Shown here: positions 44,044 to 53,872 of the stretch, piece by piece
Layout: every line of letters starts with the position of its first letter
How positions within the stretch are numbered: position 1 is the stretch's first letter
Assembly (NCBI GenBank): GCA_019119635.1
Contig: DWWP01000015.1
Location: 1 to 64,000, forward strand
From: Candidatus Dietzia intestinipullorum
GTDB lineage: Bacteria > Actinomycetota > Actinomycetes > Mycobacteriales > Mycobacteriaceae
Reading direction: 5' to 3'
DNA length: 64,000 nucleotides
Notes under the pieces: model-generated
Databases searched by the model: none
Seen by the model: only the letters and a program-made list of their open reading frames with translations
What the model was told of the DNA's origin: nothing
Made by a program: the position numbers and the translations under genes

Positions 44044-44720
44044 GCAACGCACGACGCCTGAACCTGGTGGTGGTGTCGGCCGGCACGTCGGTGCCCTCGA
44101 GCACCCGCATGCTGGCGGACCGTCTCACCACGGACACCCGTGACGCCCTCGAGCGGGGCGGGCAGGAGGTGTCCACGACGGTGCTCGAGGTCCGCGAGCT
44201 GGCCCACGAGGTCGTCGACGCGACCATCACCCGATTCCCCGGTGAGAGTCTCAAGGCCGCGATCGACGCCCTCGGCAGCGCGGACGGGATCATCGCCACG
44301 ACGCCGATCTACAACCAGTCGTTCTCCGGCCTGTTCAAGTCCCTGTTCGACGTGGTCGAGCCCGGCACCCTCGCCGGTGTCCCGGTGGCGCTCGGCGCGA
44401 CCGGTGGGACGGCGCGGCACTCGTTGGCGATCGACTACGCGCTCCGCCCGATGTTCGCCTACCTCAAGGCGGACGTGGTCCCCACCACGGTGTTCGCCGC
44501 ATCGGAGGACTTCGGCGCGGTCACCACGACCGCGGACGAGGACTCCCTGGGGGCGCGCACGGGGCGCGTCGGCACCGAGCTCGCCGACTACATGCTGCGG
44601 TTCGCCGGCGTCACCGCCGGTGCGGTGGCCCCGACCCGCGCCGACGGTGGATCCGGCAGGAGGACCGACGACGACGAGTTCGGCGACTTCGTCCCGATGG
44701 GCGACCTCCTGGGTCGCTGA
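44040..44720 (+). CDS. NAD(P)H-dependent FMN reductase
   Basis: 'LVVVSAGTSVPSSTRMLADRL', 'ADGIIATTPIYNQSFSGLFKSLFDVV'; overlaps LLM gene. Confidence 0.92.
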   Translation: MSNARRLNLVVVSAGTSVPSSTRMLADRLTTDTRDALERGGQEVSTTVLEVRELAHEVVDATITRFPGESLKAAIDALGSADGIIATTPIYNQSFSGLFKSLFDVVEPGTLAGVPVALGATGGTARHSLAIDYALRPMFAYLKADVVPTTVFAASEDFGAVTTTADEDSLGARTGRVGTELADYMLRFAGVTAGAVAPTRADGGSGRRTDDDEFGDFVPMGDLLGR

Positions 44721-44724
44721 ACGG

Positions 44725-45060
44725 TCAGTGCGGCTGGCTCTCGGGCCCGGGCTCGCTGCCCGACCCCGCGGCGTCGACACCCGCCCGGTCGGTGCCCTCA
44801 TCGGCCAACTGGTCCGGCTCGGGATTGTCGGCGTCGAAGCTGTCCGGCAGGTTCTTGATGCGCTTGTTCATATTCCGCACCAACAGCACGGTGGCGATCA
44901 TCAGCAGCAGGACCAGGGGGATGCCGATCGGCGAGGCCTTGCCGAACTCCGGGCCCATCGGCCCGTCGTTGTAGCCGGGCGTCCCCGGCGACTGGTGCTG
45001 GGCGAGGACCATCGACGCCTCGTGGGCGAGGATCTGGACGTCCGGTCCCAGGCTGGTCAT
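44725..45060 (-). CDS. Small membrane protein downstream of mca
   Basis: Single TM '[32 protein letters not shown]'; overlaps mca stop. Confidence 0.7.
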   Translation of the reverse strand: MTSLGPDVQILAHEASMVLAQHQSPGTPGYNDGPMGPEFGKASPIGIPLVLLLMIATVLLVRNMNKRIKNLPDSFDADNPEPDQLADEGTDRAGVDAAGSGSEPGPESQPH

Positions 45061-45980
45061 CGCGCGTCCTCACTCGTGCTCGGGCCGACGGGGAGATCGA
45101 CGTTCGGGTCGACCCCCTCGAACAGGTCTGCCTCGTAGTCTCCCTCAGCCCGCTCCGGTACCGCCACCCGGCTGGCCGCGAGCTCAAACTCCTCGGTGGG
45201 CCAGACCCGCTGCTGCATCTCGACCGGGGCGGCGAAGAACCAGCCGTTGGGGTCGATCTGGGTGGCGTGCGCGAGCAGGGCCAGGTTGCGCTGCTCGAAG
45301 TAGGCCGAGCATTCGACCTGCGTGGTCACGCGCTCCATGACGTCGGGCCGGCCCCGCCACCGGGAGAGCATCTCCTCGAAGTGCCGGACCCCGTCGCGGG
45401 CGTACAGCTCGTCGTCCAGCAGCTCGAGACGACGCCGCGGGAAGCCGTGCGTGTAGTACACCTTGGCCACCGCCCACGGCTCACCCGCATCGGGGAAGCG
45501 CGACGGGTCCGCCGCGGCCTCGTATGCGGCCATCGACGCCGTGTGCACCTTGAGGTGGTCCGGGTGCGGGTACCCGCCGTTCTCGTCGTACGTGATGAGG
45601 ACGTGCGGGCGGAACTCCCGGATCCGGGCCACCAGGGCGCGGGTGGCCACCTCGTCGTCGACGAGCGCGAAGCACCCCTCCGGCAACGGGGGCTTGGGGT
45701 CGCCCTCGGGGAGCCCGGAATCGATGAAGCCCGTCCAGTGGTGTGCCACACCGAGCACCGATGCCGCGCGGGCCATCTCGCGGCGCCGCACCGCCGGGAG
45801 GTCGGCGACCACGTCCGGGCGATCCATCGCGGGGTTGAGGATGCTCCCGGCCTCGCCACCCGTGCACGTCTCCACCAGGACGCGCACGCCCTCGGCGGCG
45901 TACCGTGCCATGGTCGCCGAACCTTTCGACGACTCGTCGTCGGGGTGCGCGTGCACCGCCATGAGCCGCAAACCGGCCAT
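45057..45980 (-). CDS. mca: Mycothiol S-conjugate amidase
   Basis: '[49 protein letters not shown]', '[16 protein letters not shown]'. Confidence 0.95.
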   Translation of the reverse strand: MAGLRLMAVHAHPDDESSKGSATMARYAAEGVRVLVETCTGGEAGSILNPAMDRPDVVADLPAVRRREMARAASVLGVAHHWTGFIDSGLPEGDPKPPLPEGCFALVDDEVATRALVARIREFRPHVLITYDENGGYPHPDHLKVHTASMAAYEAAADPSRFPDAGEPWAVAKVYYTHGFPRRRLELLDDELYARDGVRHFEEMLSRWRGRPDVMERVTTQVECSAYFEQRNLALLAHATQIDPNGWFFAAPVEMQQRVWPTEEFELAASRVAVPERAEGDYEADLFEGVDPNVDLPVGPSTSEDAR

Positions 45981-46139
45981 CGTCACACCTGTCGTTCCTG
46001 GAAGTCGATTCGGTTGGACGCCGGCGCCACACTCGCCACGAGAGGGCGCGCGTCCGCGTCTGCCCACCATTCTATGGTCGCGCCGCCGTCACGCGCCCCC
46101 GGCCCGCCCCCCACCGCCACCCCGGATACTCTTGTGGGC

Positions 46140-46598
46140 ATGAACGAGCCGAGGTCGGACGCCGGGTCACCGCCCCCCACGCCCCCGCCCGGCAGGTACG
46201 ACGCCGAACGCCCCCTCGGCTCGACGCTCATGGGCAAGTCCCTGGCCGTGTTCCTCGGCGTGCTGGTCCTCGCGCTCGTGGTGGCCGCCGCGTTCGCGGT
46301 CTACCGGATCACCTCGACCCCCTCCATCACAGGTGAGCAGATCGGCGTCGACGTGATCGACGACGAGCGCACCGACATCGTCATCGACGTGACCCGGGAC
46401 GAGCCCGAGACGGCCGTCTACTGCATCGTCCGCGGCCTGGACTCCGGCAAGGGCGAGCTCGGCCGTCGCGAGGTGTACGTCCCGCCGTCCGAGCACACCT
46501 CGGTGCGCATCGAGGCGCCCATCGCCACCACCGAGCGCGCCTATATCGCCGATGTCTACGGCTGCGGCGCGGACGTCCCCGACTACCTGCGCCGATGA
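46140..46598 (+). CDS. DUF4307 family membrane protein
   Basis: Single TM then 'VDVIDDERTDIVIDVTRDEPETAVYCIVRGLD'; between mca and greA. Confidence 0.8.
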   Translation: MNEPRSDAGSPPPTPPPGRYDAERPLGSTLMGKSLAVFLGVLVLALVVAAAFAVYRITSTPSITGEQIGVDVIDDERTDIVIDVTRDEPETAVYCIVRGLDSGKGELGRREVYVPPSEHTSVRIEAPIATTERAYIADVYGCGADVPDYLRR

Positions 46599-46672
46599 CC
46601 GCCCCCGTGTGACCCACGCCTCGCCGGCGAGACGGCCCGCAGGTCACGGCTGTGTTAGCATCGGCGCATCAG

Positions 46673-46701
46673 CACGGCTCCCTTTCGTGGGGCCGTGTTT
46701 T
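46673..46701 (+). terminator. Hairpin + TTTT in greA leader, candidate attenuator
   Basis: cacggctcc-ctttcgt-ggggccgtg-tttt; 9-bp stem 50 nt upstream of greA ATG. Confidence 0.6.
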
Positions 46702-46750
46702 GCGTCCGCCACCTGTGCGGGCGCGTACCGCAGACAGATTGGAGCGCCCC

Positions 46751-47248
46751 ATGGCCAACGACTCGCAGGTCACCTGGTTGACCCAGGAATCTTTCGAGCG
46801 CCTCACGGCGGAGAAGGAGGCGCTGATCGCCAATCGTCCCGCGATCGCGTTCGAGATCAACGAGCGGCGCGAGGAGGGCGACCTCAAGGAGAACGCCGGC
46901 TACCACGCCGCGCGTGAGCAGCAGGGCCAGGAAGAGGCCCGGATCCGGCAGCTCGACGACCTGCTGGCCACGGCCCAGGTCGGCGAGACTCCCACCGAGT
47001 CCGGCGTCGCGCTGGTCGGCTCCGTGGTCCGCGCCTACTACAACGGCAAGCAGGACACCCAGGAGACCTTCCTGCTGGGCACCCGTGGCGAGGGCTCCGG
47101 CAAGGACGATCTGGAGATCTACTCGCCCGACTCGCCGCTGGGCCAGGCCATCCTCGGGGCCAAGGTCGACGAGACCCGCGAGTACACGGCACCCAACGGC
47201 AAGACGGTCTCCGTCACCGTCGTCACCGCGGAGCCGTACCACAGCTGA
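46751..47248 (+). CDS. greA: Transcription elongation factor GreA
   Basis: '[52 protein letters not shown]'. Confidence 0.97.
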   Translation: MANDSQVTWLTQESFERLTAEKEALIANRPAIAFEINERREEGDLKENAGYHAAREQQGQEEARIRQLDDLLATAQVGETPTESGVALVGSVVRAYYNGKQDTQETFLLGTRGEGSGKDDLEIYSPDSPLGQAILGAKVDETREYTAPNGKTVSVTVVTAEPYHS

Positions 47249-47378
47249 CCGCAGCGCACACCGGGTCGGCAGTCGGTCCCGCAGATCGCGGGGCCGGCCT
47301 CCGACCCGGTGGTACGTTCAGTCACGGATAACGGGCCCCGGCCGGGGCCCGACAGCGCCGGCAACGCAGGAGACGCAC

Positions 47379-49607
47379 GTGTCAGACGGTTCCCACGACA
47401 GGCCCGACGGACCGGCCCCGAAGATCGAATCGGCGGCCGCCCGGGTCCTGGGGCCGGCCCTGCGCACGGGACAGTCGCCGTTCGAGGACGGCCTCTACAC
47501 CTGGACCCCCGAGGTCGCCGAGGAACTGGCCCGCCGCCTCGACGCCGACCCCGCGGAGGAGTCCGGCGACTCGAGCCGGTCGCCGGTCATGCAGGCCCTG
47601 CACGACCAGCTCGAGGGCGCGCCCCGGCCGGTGATCCTGCTGGCCGCCGAGCTCCTCTACGTGCAGCAACTCCCCCTGTCCACGGTGACCGCGCGGCTCA
47701 AGCGTGGCCGGGTCCGCGACGTGCTCTCGTGGATGCCCGACGCGCCGGGGATCCCCGCGGAGCTGGACGCCGCCCTCGGCGAGAAGGGCCCGCTCACCGG
47801 CGGACTGGGGTTCAACGTGCAGATGCGCGAGCACCTGCGGTGGCTCTGCGCCTTCGTCATCCACTGGGCCGAGCTCGACGCCGCCGAGCGCGACGCCGCC
47901 CTCACCGACCCGTGGGAGTTCCAGCGCGCCGCACGGTCGACCCCCGGAGACTGGCGCGCCATCCGCTACAGCCTGCAGTACCTGACCTGGCCCGGGTACT
48001 TCCAGCCGATCGTCAAGCACGACCACAAGACCCGGATCCGCGACGCCTTCGCCGACCTCATCGGCGGCCCCGCCGGGATCGACGAGCTGGACATCGAGCA
48101 GGACCTGCACCGCATCTCCGAGATCCTCTCCGCCCAGGTCGGGCACCCCGTGGACTGGTACCGCGGCTCGGTGGCCACGCAGTGGCAGCGGCACCGCGAT
48201 GACCACTCCCGGCGCGCCTGGCTCGTGCGCCCGGGTCGGGGTGGGGCCGGCCGCTCCGGCCAGTGGCTCACCCAGAACCGCATAGCCCTGCCCGCCTCGC
48301 ACCTGCCCCGCATCCCCGCACACGCGAGCCGCCTCGAGGTCTCGCAGGCCGTCGAACAGGGCTACCCACACCTGGACTACCAGGCGCGCTTCCAGCTCAC
48401 CGCCGAGCTGCACACCTTCCTGTCGCGGATGAACCCGCAGGACGTGGTGGCCACGGTCGCCGACGCCACCCTGCACCTGGGCACCCTCACCGACGACCTG
48501 GGGTACGTGGAGGACGGCGGACAGCAGCTCGAACGGTCGGTGCGCTGGAGCTCCGCGACCCTGACCCTGGACGAGCTGCCCAGCCCGATCTCCGAGCTCA
48601 TCGGCGAGCCGGGCACCGTCGTGGACCTCACCGACGGCCTCGACGCGCTGTTGGCGGTGATGCACCCCGGCCGGCATTCTGCCGAGTCGCAGGTGGCCGA
48701 GGCCCCCGCCGCCGGCACCGTGCCCACCCTGCCCGCGGTCACCGACGACCTCGCCGACGGCCTGCACATGCCCCGCGAGGAGCTGCAGCAGTTCGTCGAC
48801 GTGCTGCAGCAGCGGCAGCAGATCGTGTTCTACGGCCCGCCCGGCACCGGCAAGACGTACCTGGCACAGGAGCTCGCGCGGTTCCTCGCGGGGCCCGACG
48901 ACCCGAGCCGGGTGCAGCTGGTGCAGTTCCACCCCAGCTACGCCTACGAGGACTTCTTCGAGGGCTACCGGCCCACCCTCACCGAGTCCGGGCAGCCGGG
49001 TTTCGCGCTGCAGGCCGGGCCGCTGCGCCGCCAGGCCGCCCGCGCGACGTCGGATTCGGGTCGCGAGCACCCGAGCTTCCTCATCATCGACGAGATGAAC
49101 CGCGCCGACCTCGCGCGCGTGTTCGGCGAGATGTACTTCCTGCTGGAGTACCGCGACCGCACGGTGCTGCCCCAGTACAGCCCGGAGTCGTCGTTCCGGC
49201 TCCCGCGCAACCTGTTCATCATCGGGACCATGAACACGGCCGACCGGTCCATCGCGATGGTCGATGCCGCCATCCGCCGCCGGTTCGCCTTTGTCGAGCT
49301 GCACCCGGACGCCCCGCCGGTGGCGGGCGTGCTGCGGCGCCACCTCGCGGCGGCCGGGGCCGACACAGAGCCCGCAGAGCTGCTCGAGGCGCTCAACTCC
49401 GAGATCGACGACTCCGACCGCGACCTGCGCATCGGGCCGTCGTACTTCATGAAGCCCGAGGCGACCGGGCCCGGCGGGCTCGAGGCGATCTGGCGCTACG
49501 ACCTGCTGCCGTTGCTCGAGGAGCACTACTACGGGCGCATGTCCCGCGCCGAGGTCCACGAGAGGTTCGGCCTGGCCACCCTGCGCCGGAAGATCGGGCG
49601 GGCATGA
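47379..49607 (+). CDS. McrB-like AAA+ NTPase
   Basis: 'IVFYGPPGTGKTYLAQELARFL', 'FLIIDEMNRADLARVFGEMYFLLE', 'GTMNTADRSIAMVDAAIRRRFAF'. Confidence 0.9.
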   Translation: MSDGSHDRPDGPAPKIESAAARVLGPALRTGQSPFEDGLYTWTPEVAEELARRLDADPAEESGDSSRSPVMQALHDQLEGAPRPVILLAAELLYVQQLPLSTVTARLKRGRVRDVLSWMPDAPGIPAELDAALGEKGPLTGGLGFNVQMREHLRWLCAFVIHWAELDAAERDAALTDPWEFQRAARSTPGDWRAIRYSLQYLTWPGYFQPIVKHDHKTRIRDAFADLIGGPAGIDELDIEQDLHRISEILSAQVGHPVDWYRGSVATQWQRHRDDHSRRAWLVRPGRGGAGRSGQWLTQNRIALPASHLPRIPAHASRLEVSQAVEQGYPHLDYQARFQLTAELHTFLSRMNPQDVVATVADATLHLGTLTDDLGYVEDGGQQLERSVRWSSATLTLDELPSPISELIGEPGTVVDLTDGLDALLAVMHPGRHSAESQVAEAPAAGTVPTLPAVTDDLADGLHMPREELQQFVDVLQQRQQIVFYGPPGTGKTYLAQELARFLAGPDDPSRVQLVQFHPSYAYEDFFEGYRPTLTESGQPGFALQAGPLRRQAARATSDSGREHPSFLIIDEMNRADLARVFGEMYFLLEYRDRTVLPQYSPESSFRLPRNLFIIGTMNTADRSIAMVDAAIRRRFAFVELHPDAPPVAGVLRRHLAAAGADTEPAELLEALNSEIDDSDRDLRIGPSYFMKPEATGPGGLEAIWRYDLLPLLEEHYYGRMSRAEVHERFGLATLRRKIGRA

Positions 49608-50914
49608 CGACGACCTCGACGGACCCGGCGGTGTCGGAGTCCCTCGAGTTCGACGAATTCGATCGGCGCGGCGGACTCGTCACCCTGAGCTGGGAGGGCG
49701 CCCAGCGACTGTCGCAGACCGGGCTGGTGGAGGTCCTGCCGTCGGGACGCGACACGTGGCGGCTGCTGCCCAACGGCCGCGTCGGGTCCGTCAAGGTCGA
49801 GGGCCTGTCCGTGAGGGTGCTGCCCGCGGCCAGCCTCGGCCTGACGCAGCTGTTCTTCCTGCTCGACCACGCGGCCGACGACCCGTTCCTCGGCTCGGCC
49901 GTGCCCGCGCGGGACGACGACGAGCTGTGGATCTCCGTGGCCGAATCCCTGGCGGCGCTCGCCCATGCCGCCCTCGCCGCCGGGCCCCTGCGCGGCTACC
50001 GCCGGGTCGACGAGGCCCTCACCACGGTGCGTGGGCGGATCCGGCTGGGCGACCAGATCCGCAGGCATCCGGGGATGACGCTCCCCCTGGAGGTCACCTA
50101 CTCGGAGTTCACCCCGGACATCGCCGAGAACCGCATCCTGCGCACGGCCGCGCACCGCCTGCAGTTCCTGCCCGACCTGCCCGACACCACCCGGCGACGC
50201 CTGGCGATGGTGGACGCCCGCCTCGCGGAAGCCACCCTCATCGGCCAGGGCGCCCCGGTCCCCCAGTGGACACCGACGCGGCTCAACGCCCGCTTCCAGG
50301 ACGCTCTCGCGCTCGCGGACCGGATCGTGCGGAGGATCTCCGTCGAGGTCGAGGACGGGCACGCCTCGTCGGCGGCGTTCGTCACCGAGATGCCGTCACT
50401 GTTCGAGCGGTTCGTCGCCGCCGAACTGACGGCCGTCCTCGATGGGCCGGGCAGCCGACTGCTCGCCGATCCCGTCGTCAACCTCGATTCCGGTTCCGAG
50501 GACGACGGCGAGCCCTCCACCGGACGTCACCGCGCGCCCTCCGACGGCGACCACATCCCCGTGCGCACCGGGCTGGTGTACGAGGTCGACGACGAACCCG
50601 TCACGACCTTCGTCGCCACCTACCCCACCGATCGCCGGGCCCGCGCGGCCGACCACTACCGACTGCTCGCCGCCTGCACGGCGCTCGGCGTGGACCGCGC
50701 CTACCTGGTCTATCCCGCCCAACGCCGGGGTGACACCCCGCTGCCGCGGCGGATCGTGCACACCGACATCTCGATCATCGAATACCCCGTCGACCTCTCG
50801 GGCGGGCCCGCCGCGAGCCGCGCGGCTATCGTCGAACTCGCCGGGCAGGCGCGCGATCTCGCCACCGCACCCACCGCCCGGCACCGGAGACAGGGGAGGA
50901 GACACGCTCGATGA
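49604..50914 (+). CDS. McrC-like protein with apparently degenerate nuclease motif
   Basis: Second gene overlapping McrB by 4 nt; 'TPDIAENRILRTAAHRL' and 'ADHYRLLAACTALGVDRAYLVYP' McrC features; PD...DxK replaced by TG...ATYP. Confidence 0.82.
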   Translation: MTTTSTDPAVSESLEFDEFDRRGGLVTLSWEGAQRLSQTGLVEVLPSGRDTWRLLPNGRVGSVKVEGLSVRVLPAASLGLTQLFFLLDHAADDPFLGSAVPARDDDELWISVAESLAALAHAALAAGPLRGYRRVDEALTTVRGRIRLGDQIRRHPGMTLPLEVTYSEFTPDIAENRILRTAAHRLQFLPDLPDTTRRRLAMVDARLAEATLIGQGAPVPQWTPTRLNARFQDALALADRIVRRISVEVEDGHASSAAFVTEMPSLFERFVAAELTAVLDGPGSRLLADPVVNLDSGSEDDGEPSTGRHRAPSDGDHIPVRTGLVYEVDDEPVTTFVATYPTDRRARAADHYRLLAACTALGVDRAYLVYPAQRRGDTPLPRRIVHTDISIIEYPVDLSGGPAASRAAIVELAGQARDLATAPTARHRRQGRRHAR

Positions 50915-52104
50915 GTCAGCCCGGTGAGCCGGCGAAGCGCATCATCGTCAACCTCGCGTTGGTTGCGGCGGGGACCGCCGGCGCCTCCCGCGGGGCCTAC
51001 GAACTGCTGACCCAGCAGGCCCGGATCGCCCGCAGTGTGATCCCCAAGCCCACGTCGCGCCCCTACGACGGCGACGGCCTCTACCGGCCCGGCGCCGTGC
51101 GCGCGGCACCGTGGCGCCCGGGGATGGAGTGCGACGTCCACATGATGATCTTCGGCGATTCCCTGGCCGCCGGCCTGGGCGCCGACTCCCCCGACGAGCT
51201 GCCCGGCGTGCTGCTGGCCCGTGGCCTCGCCGAGGAGTCCGGACTGAACGTGCGGCTGAGCATCAAGGCGATCGTCGGCGCCACCTCCAAGGGGCTGGCC
51301 GGGCAGATCGAGGCCATGCAGATCGCGCGTGGTCAGCCCGATATCTCCGTGATCCTCATCGGCGGCAACGACATCACCTCCCGCAACGCGATCGGCCCCT
51401 CGGCACGGCGTGTGGGCGAGGCGGTGGCGGCGCTGCGCCGCGAGGGGTCCCTGGTCGTGGTGGGCACGTGCCCGGACCTGGGGATCATCAAACCCGTCCC
51501 CCAGCCGCTGCGGTCGGTGATGGCAGCGCTCAGCCGCCGACTCGCGGCCGCGCAGACCGTCCGGGTCCGCAGGGCGGGCGGCGTGCCCGTGTCGCTGGCC
51601 GAGACGCTGTCGCCCGAGTTCCACAAGCGCGGCGAGAGCCTGTTCTCCCCCGACCGCTTCCACCCCAACTCCGACGGGTACGAGCTCGCCGCCGGCCTGC
51701 TCCTGCCGGCCGTGTGTACGACGCTGGGCGTCTGGGACGAGCCGCAGGAGCCGGAAGCCCCCGGCCCGGAGGCTCAGGAAGCGGAGGCGGAAGCGCGGGA
51801 GGCTCAGGAGGCGGAAGCGCGGGAGTCGGAGGGCTCCGGCTCCGACGTCGTTCCCGACGACGAGGACTCGACGCCTGACGAGCCGCGCGGCACCGTCGTG
51901 ATGCGCCTCACGCGCCGTCTCACCGAGTTCGTCCGCGCCCACGAGGACGCGGACGGAACCCCGGAGGAGTCCGCCCTGCATAATGAGGATGTGGACGGCG
52001 ACCCCGAGAGCACCGGGGACGCCCGCGAGGCGGCGGACACGCTCCGCCGCCGGAGCCGGATCCTGCGCAGGGACCCCTCACCGCGGGACCCCGATGACAG
52101 CTAG
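50911..52104 (+). CDS. SGNH/GDSL-family hydrolase
   Basis: 'MMIFGDSLAAGLGA', 'ISVILIGGNDITS', 'DRFHPNSDGYELAA'; N-terminal hydrophobic segment. Confidence 0.9.
   Translation: MSQPGEPAKRIIVNLALVAAGTAGASRGAYELLTQQARIARSVIPKPTSRPYDGDGLYRPGAVRAAPWRPGMECDVHMMIFGDSLAAGLGADSPDELPGVLLARGLAEESGLNVRLSIKAIVGATSKGLAGQIEAMQIARGQPDISVILIGGNDITSRNAIGPSARRVGEAVAALRREGSLVVVGTCPDLGIIKPVPQPLRSVMAALSRRLAAAQTVRVRRAGGVPVSLAETLSPEFHKRGESLFSPDRFHPNSDGYELAAGLLLPAVCTTLGVWDEPQEPEAPGPEAQEAEAEAREAQEAEARESEGSGSDVVPDDEDSTPDEPRGTVVMRLTRRLTEFVRAHEDADGTPEESALHNEDVDGDPESTGDAREAADTLRRRSRILRRDPSPRDPDDS
51769..51825 (+). repeat. In-frame direct repeat encoding EAQEAEAEAREAQEAEARE
   Basis: gaggctcaggaagcggaggcggaagcgcgg / gaggctcaggaggcggaagcgcgg. 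Confidence 0.6.
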
Positions 52105-52146
52105 CCACCCCACACACAGCACCCACATGACACGAAGGAGCTCTCC

Positions 52147-53367
52147 ATGCCGGAAGCCGTGATCGTCTCGTACGCCCGCTCCCCGATCGGCCGCGCCAAC
52201 AAGGGGTCCCTCGCGGGCATCCGCTCGGACGACCTCACCGCGCAGATGGTCAAGGCCGCGCTCGACAAGGTCCCCTCGCTCGATCCCACCCAGATCGACG
52301 ACCTCATGCTGGGCAACGGCCTGCCCGGCGGCGAGCAGGGCTTCAACATGGCCCGCGTCGTCTCCGTGCTCGCCGGCATGGACACCGTCCCCGGTACCAC
52401 GGTCAACCGCTACTGCTCGTCGTCGCTGCAGACCACCCGCATGGCCATGCACGCCATCAAGGCCGGTGAGGGCGACGTGTTCATCTCGGCCGGTGTCGAG
52501 ACCGTCTCCAACTTCGCCAAGGGCACCTCGGACCACATCCCGGACACGCACAACCCCGTGTTCGCCGACGCCGAGGCCCGCACCGCCGCGCGCGCCGAGG
52601 GCGGCGCCCCCACGTGGACCGACCCGCGCGAGGACGGCCTCCTGCCCGACGTCTACATCCCCATGGGCCAGACCGCCGAGAACGTCGCCCAGATGACCGG
52701 CATCACCCGTGAGGACCAGGACCACTGGGGCGTGCGCTCGCAGAACCGCGCCGTCGACGCCGTCGAGCGCGGCCACTTCGCCAATGAGATCACCCCGGTC
52801 ACCATGCCCGACGGCACCGTCGTGACCGCCGACGACGGCCCGCGGCCCGGCACCACCTACGAGAAGGTCTCGCAGCTCAAGCCGGTCTTCCGCCCCGACG
52901 GCACCGTCAACGCCGGCAACTGCTGCCCGCTCAACGACGGCGCCGCCGCCCTGGTGATCATGTCCGACGTCAAGGCCAAGGAGCTCGGCCTCACGCCGCT
53001 CGCCCGCGTCGTGTCCACCGGCGTCTCCGGCCTGTCGCCCGAGATCATGGGCCTCGGCCCGATCCAGGCCGTCAAGAACGCCCTGAAGATCGCCGGCAAG
53101 CAGGTCTCCGACATCGACCTGTTCGAGATCAATGAGGCGTTCGCCGTCCAGGTCCTCGGCTCCGCGCGCGAGCTCGGCATCGAGGAGGACAAGCTCAACA
53201 TCAACGGTGGCGCCATCGCTCTGGGCCACCCCTTCGGCATGACGGGTGCCCGCATCACCGCGTCGCTCCTCAACAACCTGCAGGCCGAGGACAAGCAGTT
53301 CGGTGTCGAGACCATGTGTGTCGGCGGCGGCCAGGGCATGGCGATGGTGCTCGAGCGCCTCAGCTGA
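52147..53367 (+). CDS. Thiolase / acetyl-CoA C-acetyltransferase
   Basis: 'TVNRYCSSSLQTTRMAMHAIKAGEGD', 'INEAFAVQVLGSARELG', 'GGAIALGHPFGMTGARI'. Confidence 0.95.
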   Translation: MPEAVIVSYARSPIGRANKGSLAGIRSDDLTAQMVKAALDKVPSLDPTQIDDLMLGNGLPGGEQGFNMARVVSVLAGMDTVPGTTVNRYCSSSLQTTRMAMHAIKAGEGDVFISAGVETVSNFAKGTSDHIPDTHNPVFADAEARTAARAEGGAPTWTDPREDGLLPDVYIPMGQTAENVAQMTGITREDQDHWGVRSQNRAVDAVERGHFANEITPVTMPDGTVVTADDGPRPGTTYEKVSQLKPVFRPDGTVNAGNCCPLNDGAAALVIMSDVKAKELGLTPLARVVSTGVSGLSPEIMGLGPIQAVKNALKIAGKQVSDIDLFEINEAFAVQVLGSARELGIEEDKLNINGGAIALGHPFGMTGARITASLLNNLQAEDKQFGVETMCVGGGQGMAMVLERLS

Positions 53368-53452
53368 CTCCGCGCCCGCGGCGCCGACGCGCCCCCGGCC
53401 CCAGGCCTCCGGTTCCTGGCCCCGGCCCCGGGCCTCCGGCGCCCGATTGAGA

Positions 53453-53504
53453 AGAGCGTCCCGCTCACCCCGCCTCACAGGCAGGTGAGCGGGACGCTCT
53501 TTTT
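53453..53504 (+). terminator. Strong intrinsic terminator (17-bp perfect stem, T-run)
   Basis: agagcgtcccgctcacc ... ggtgagcgggacgctcttttt. Confidence 0.93.
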
Positions 53505-53666
53505 GCTGCACCCCGCGGTCCCGCTGATCTTCCACTGCACTCCCGGGGCTTTAGCCGCAGGCCCAGGTCCGTCGGCGCACGCCCTACTCCCCGCCATCGC
53601 ACCTATGCGGCATCCGCGTCGGCGGCATGATGCTCGATCCGAGCTCTACGAGACCGCCCCGACGGG

Positions 53667-53730
53667 TGTGCACTCTCGAGGTCGACCACGCCGACCCCAA
53701 GCGGCCTGCGGTCGACCTCGAGAGCGCACA
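53667..53730. repeat. Intergenic inverted repeat, 21-bp arms (1 mismatch), 22-nt loop
   Basis: tgtgcactctcgaggtcgacc ... ggtcgacctcgagagcgcaca. Confidence 0.85.
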
Positions 53731-53792
53731 ACCTGCCTGGCCGCCCGCTGCGAACGGCCCCCACGCTGCAAGCGGGTCCTTCCCGGAAAATG

Positions 53793-53832
53793 CCGGCGGC
53801 CCCGCCTCCGGGGATGGAGGCGGGGCCGCCGG
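53793..53832 (-). terminator. Intrinsic terminator for Bax1-like gene (17-bp perfect stem)
   Basis: ccggcggccccgcctcc-ggggat-ggaggcggggccgccgg; on - strand followed by GCATTTTCC. Confidence 0.8.
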
Positions 53833-53872
53833 ATGTTCGGGCTGTGCTACTGCTGCGGAGCAGCCGCGCGGG

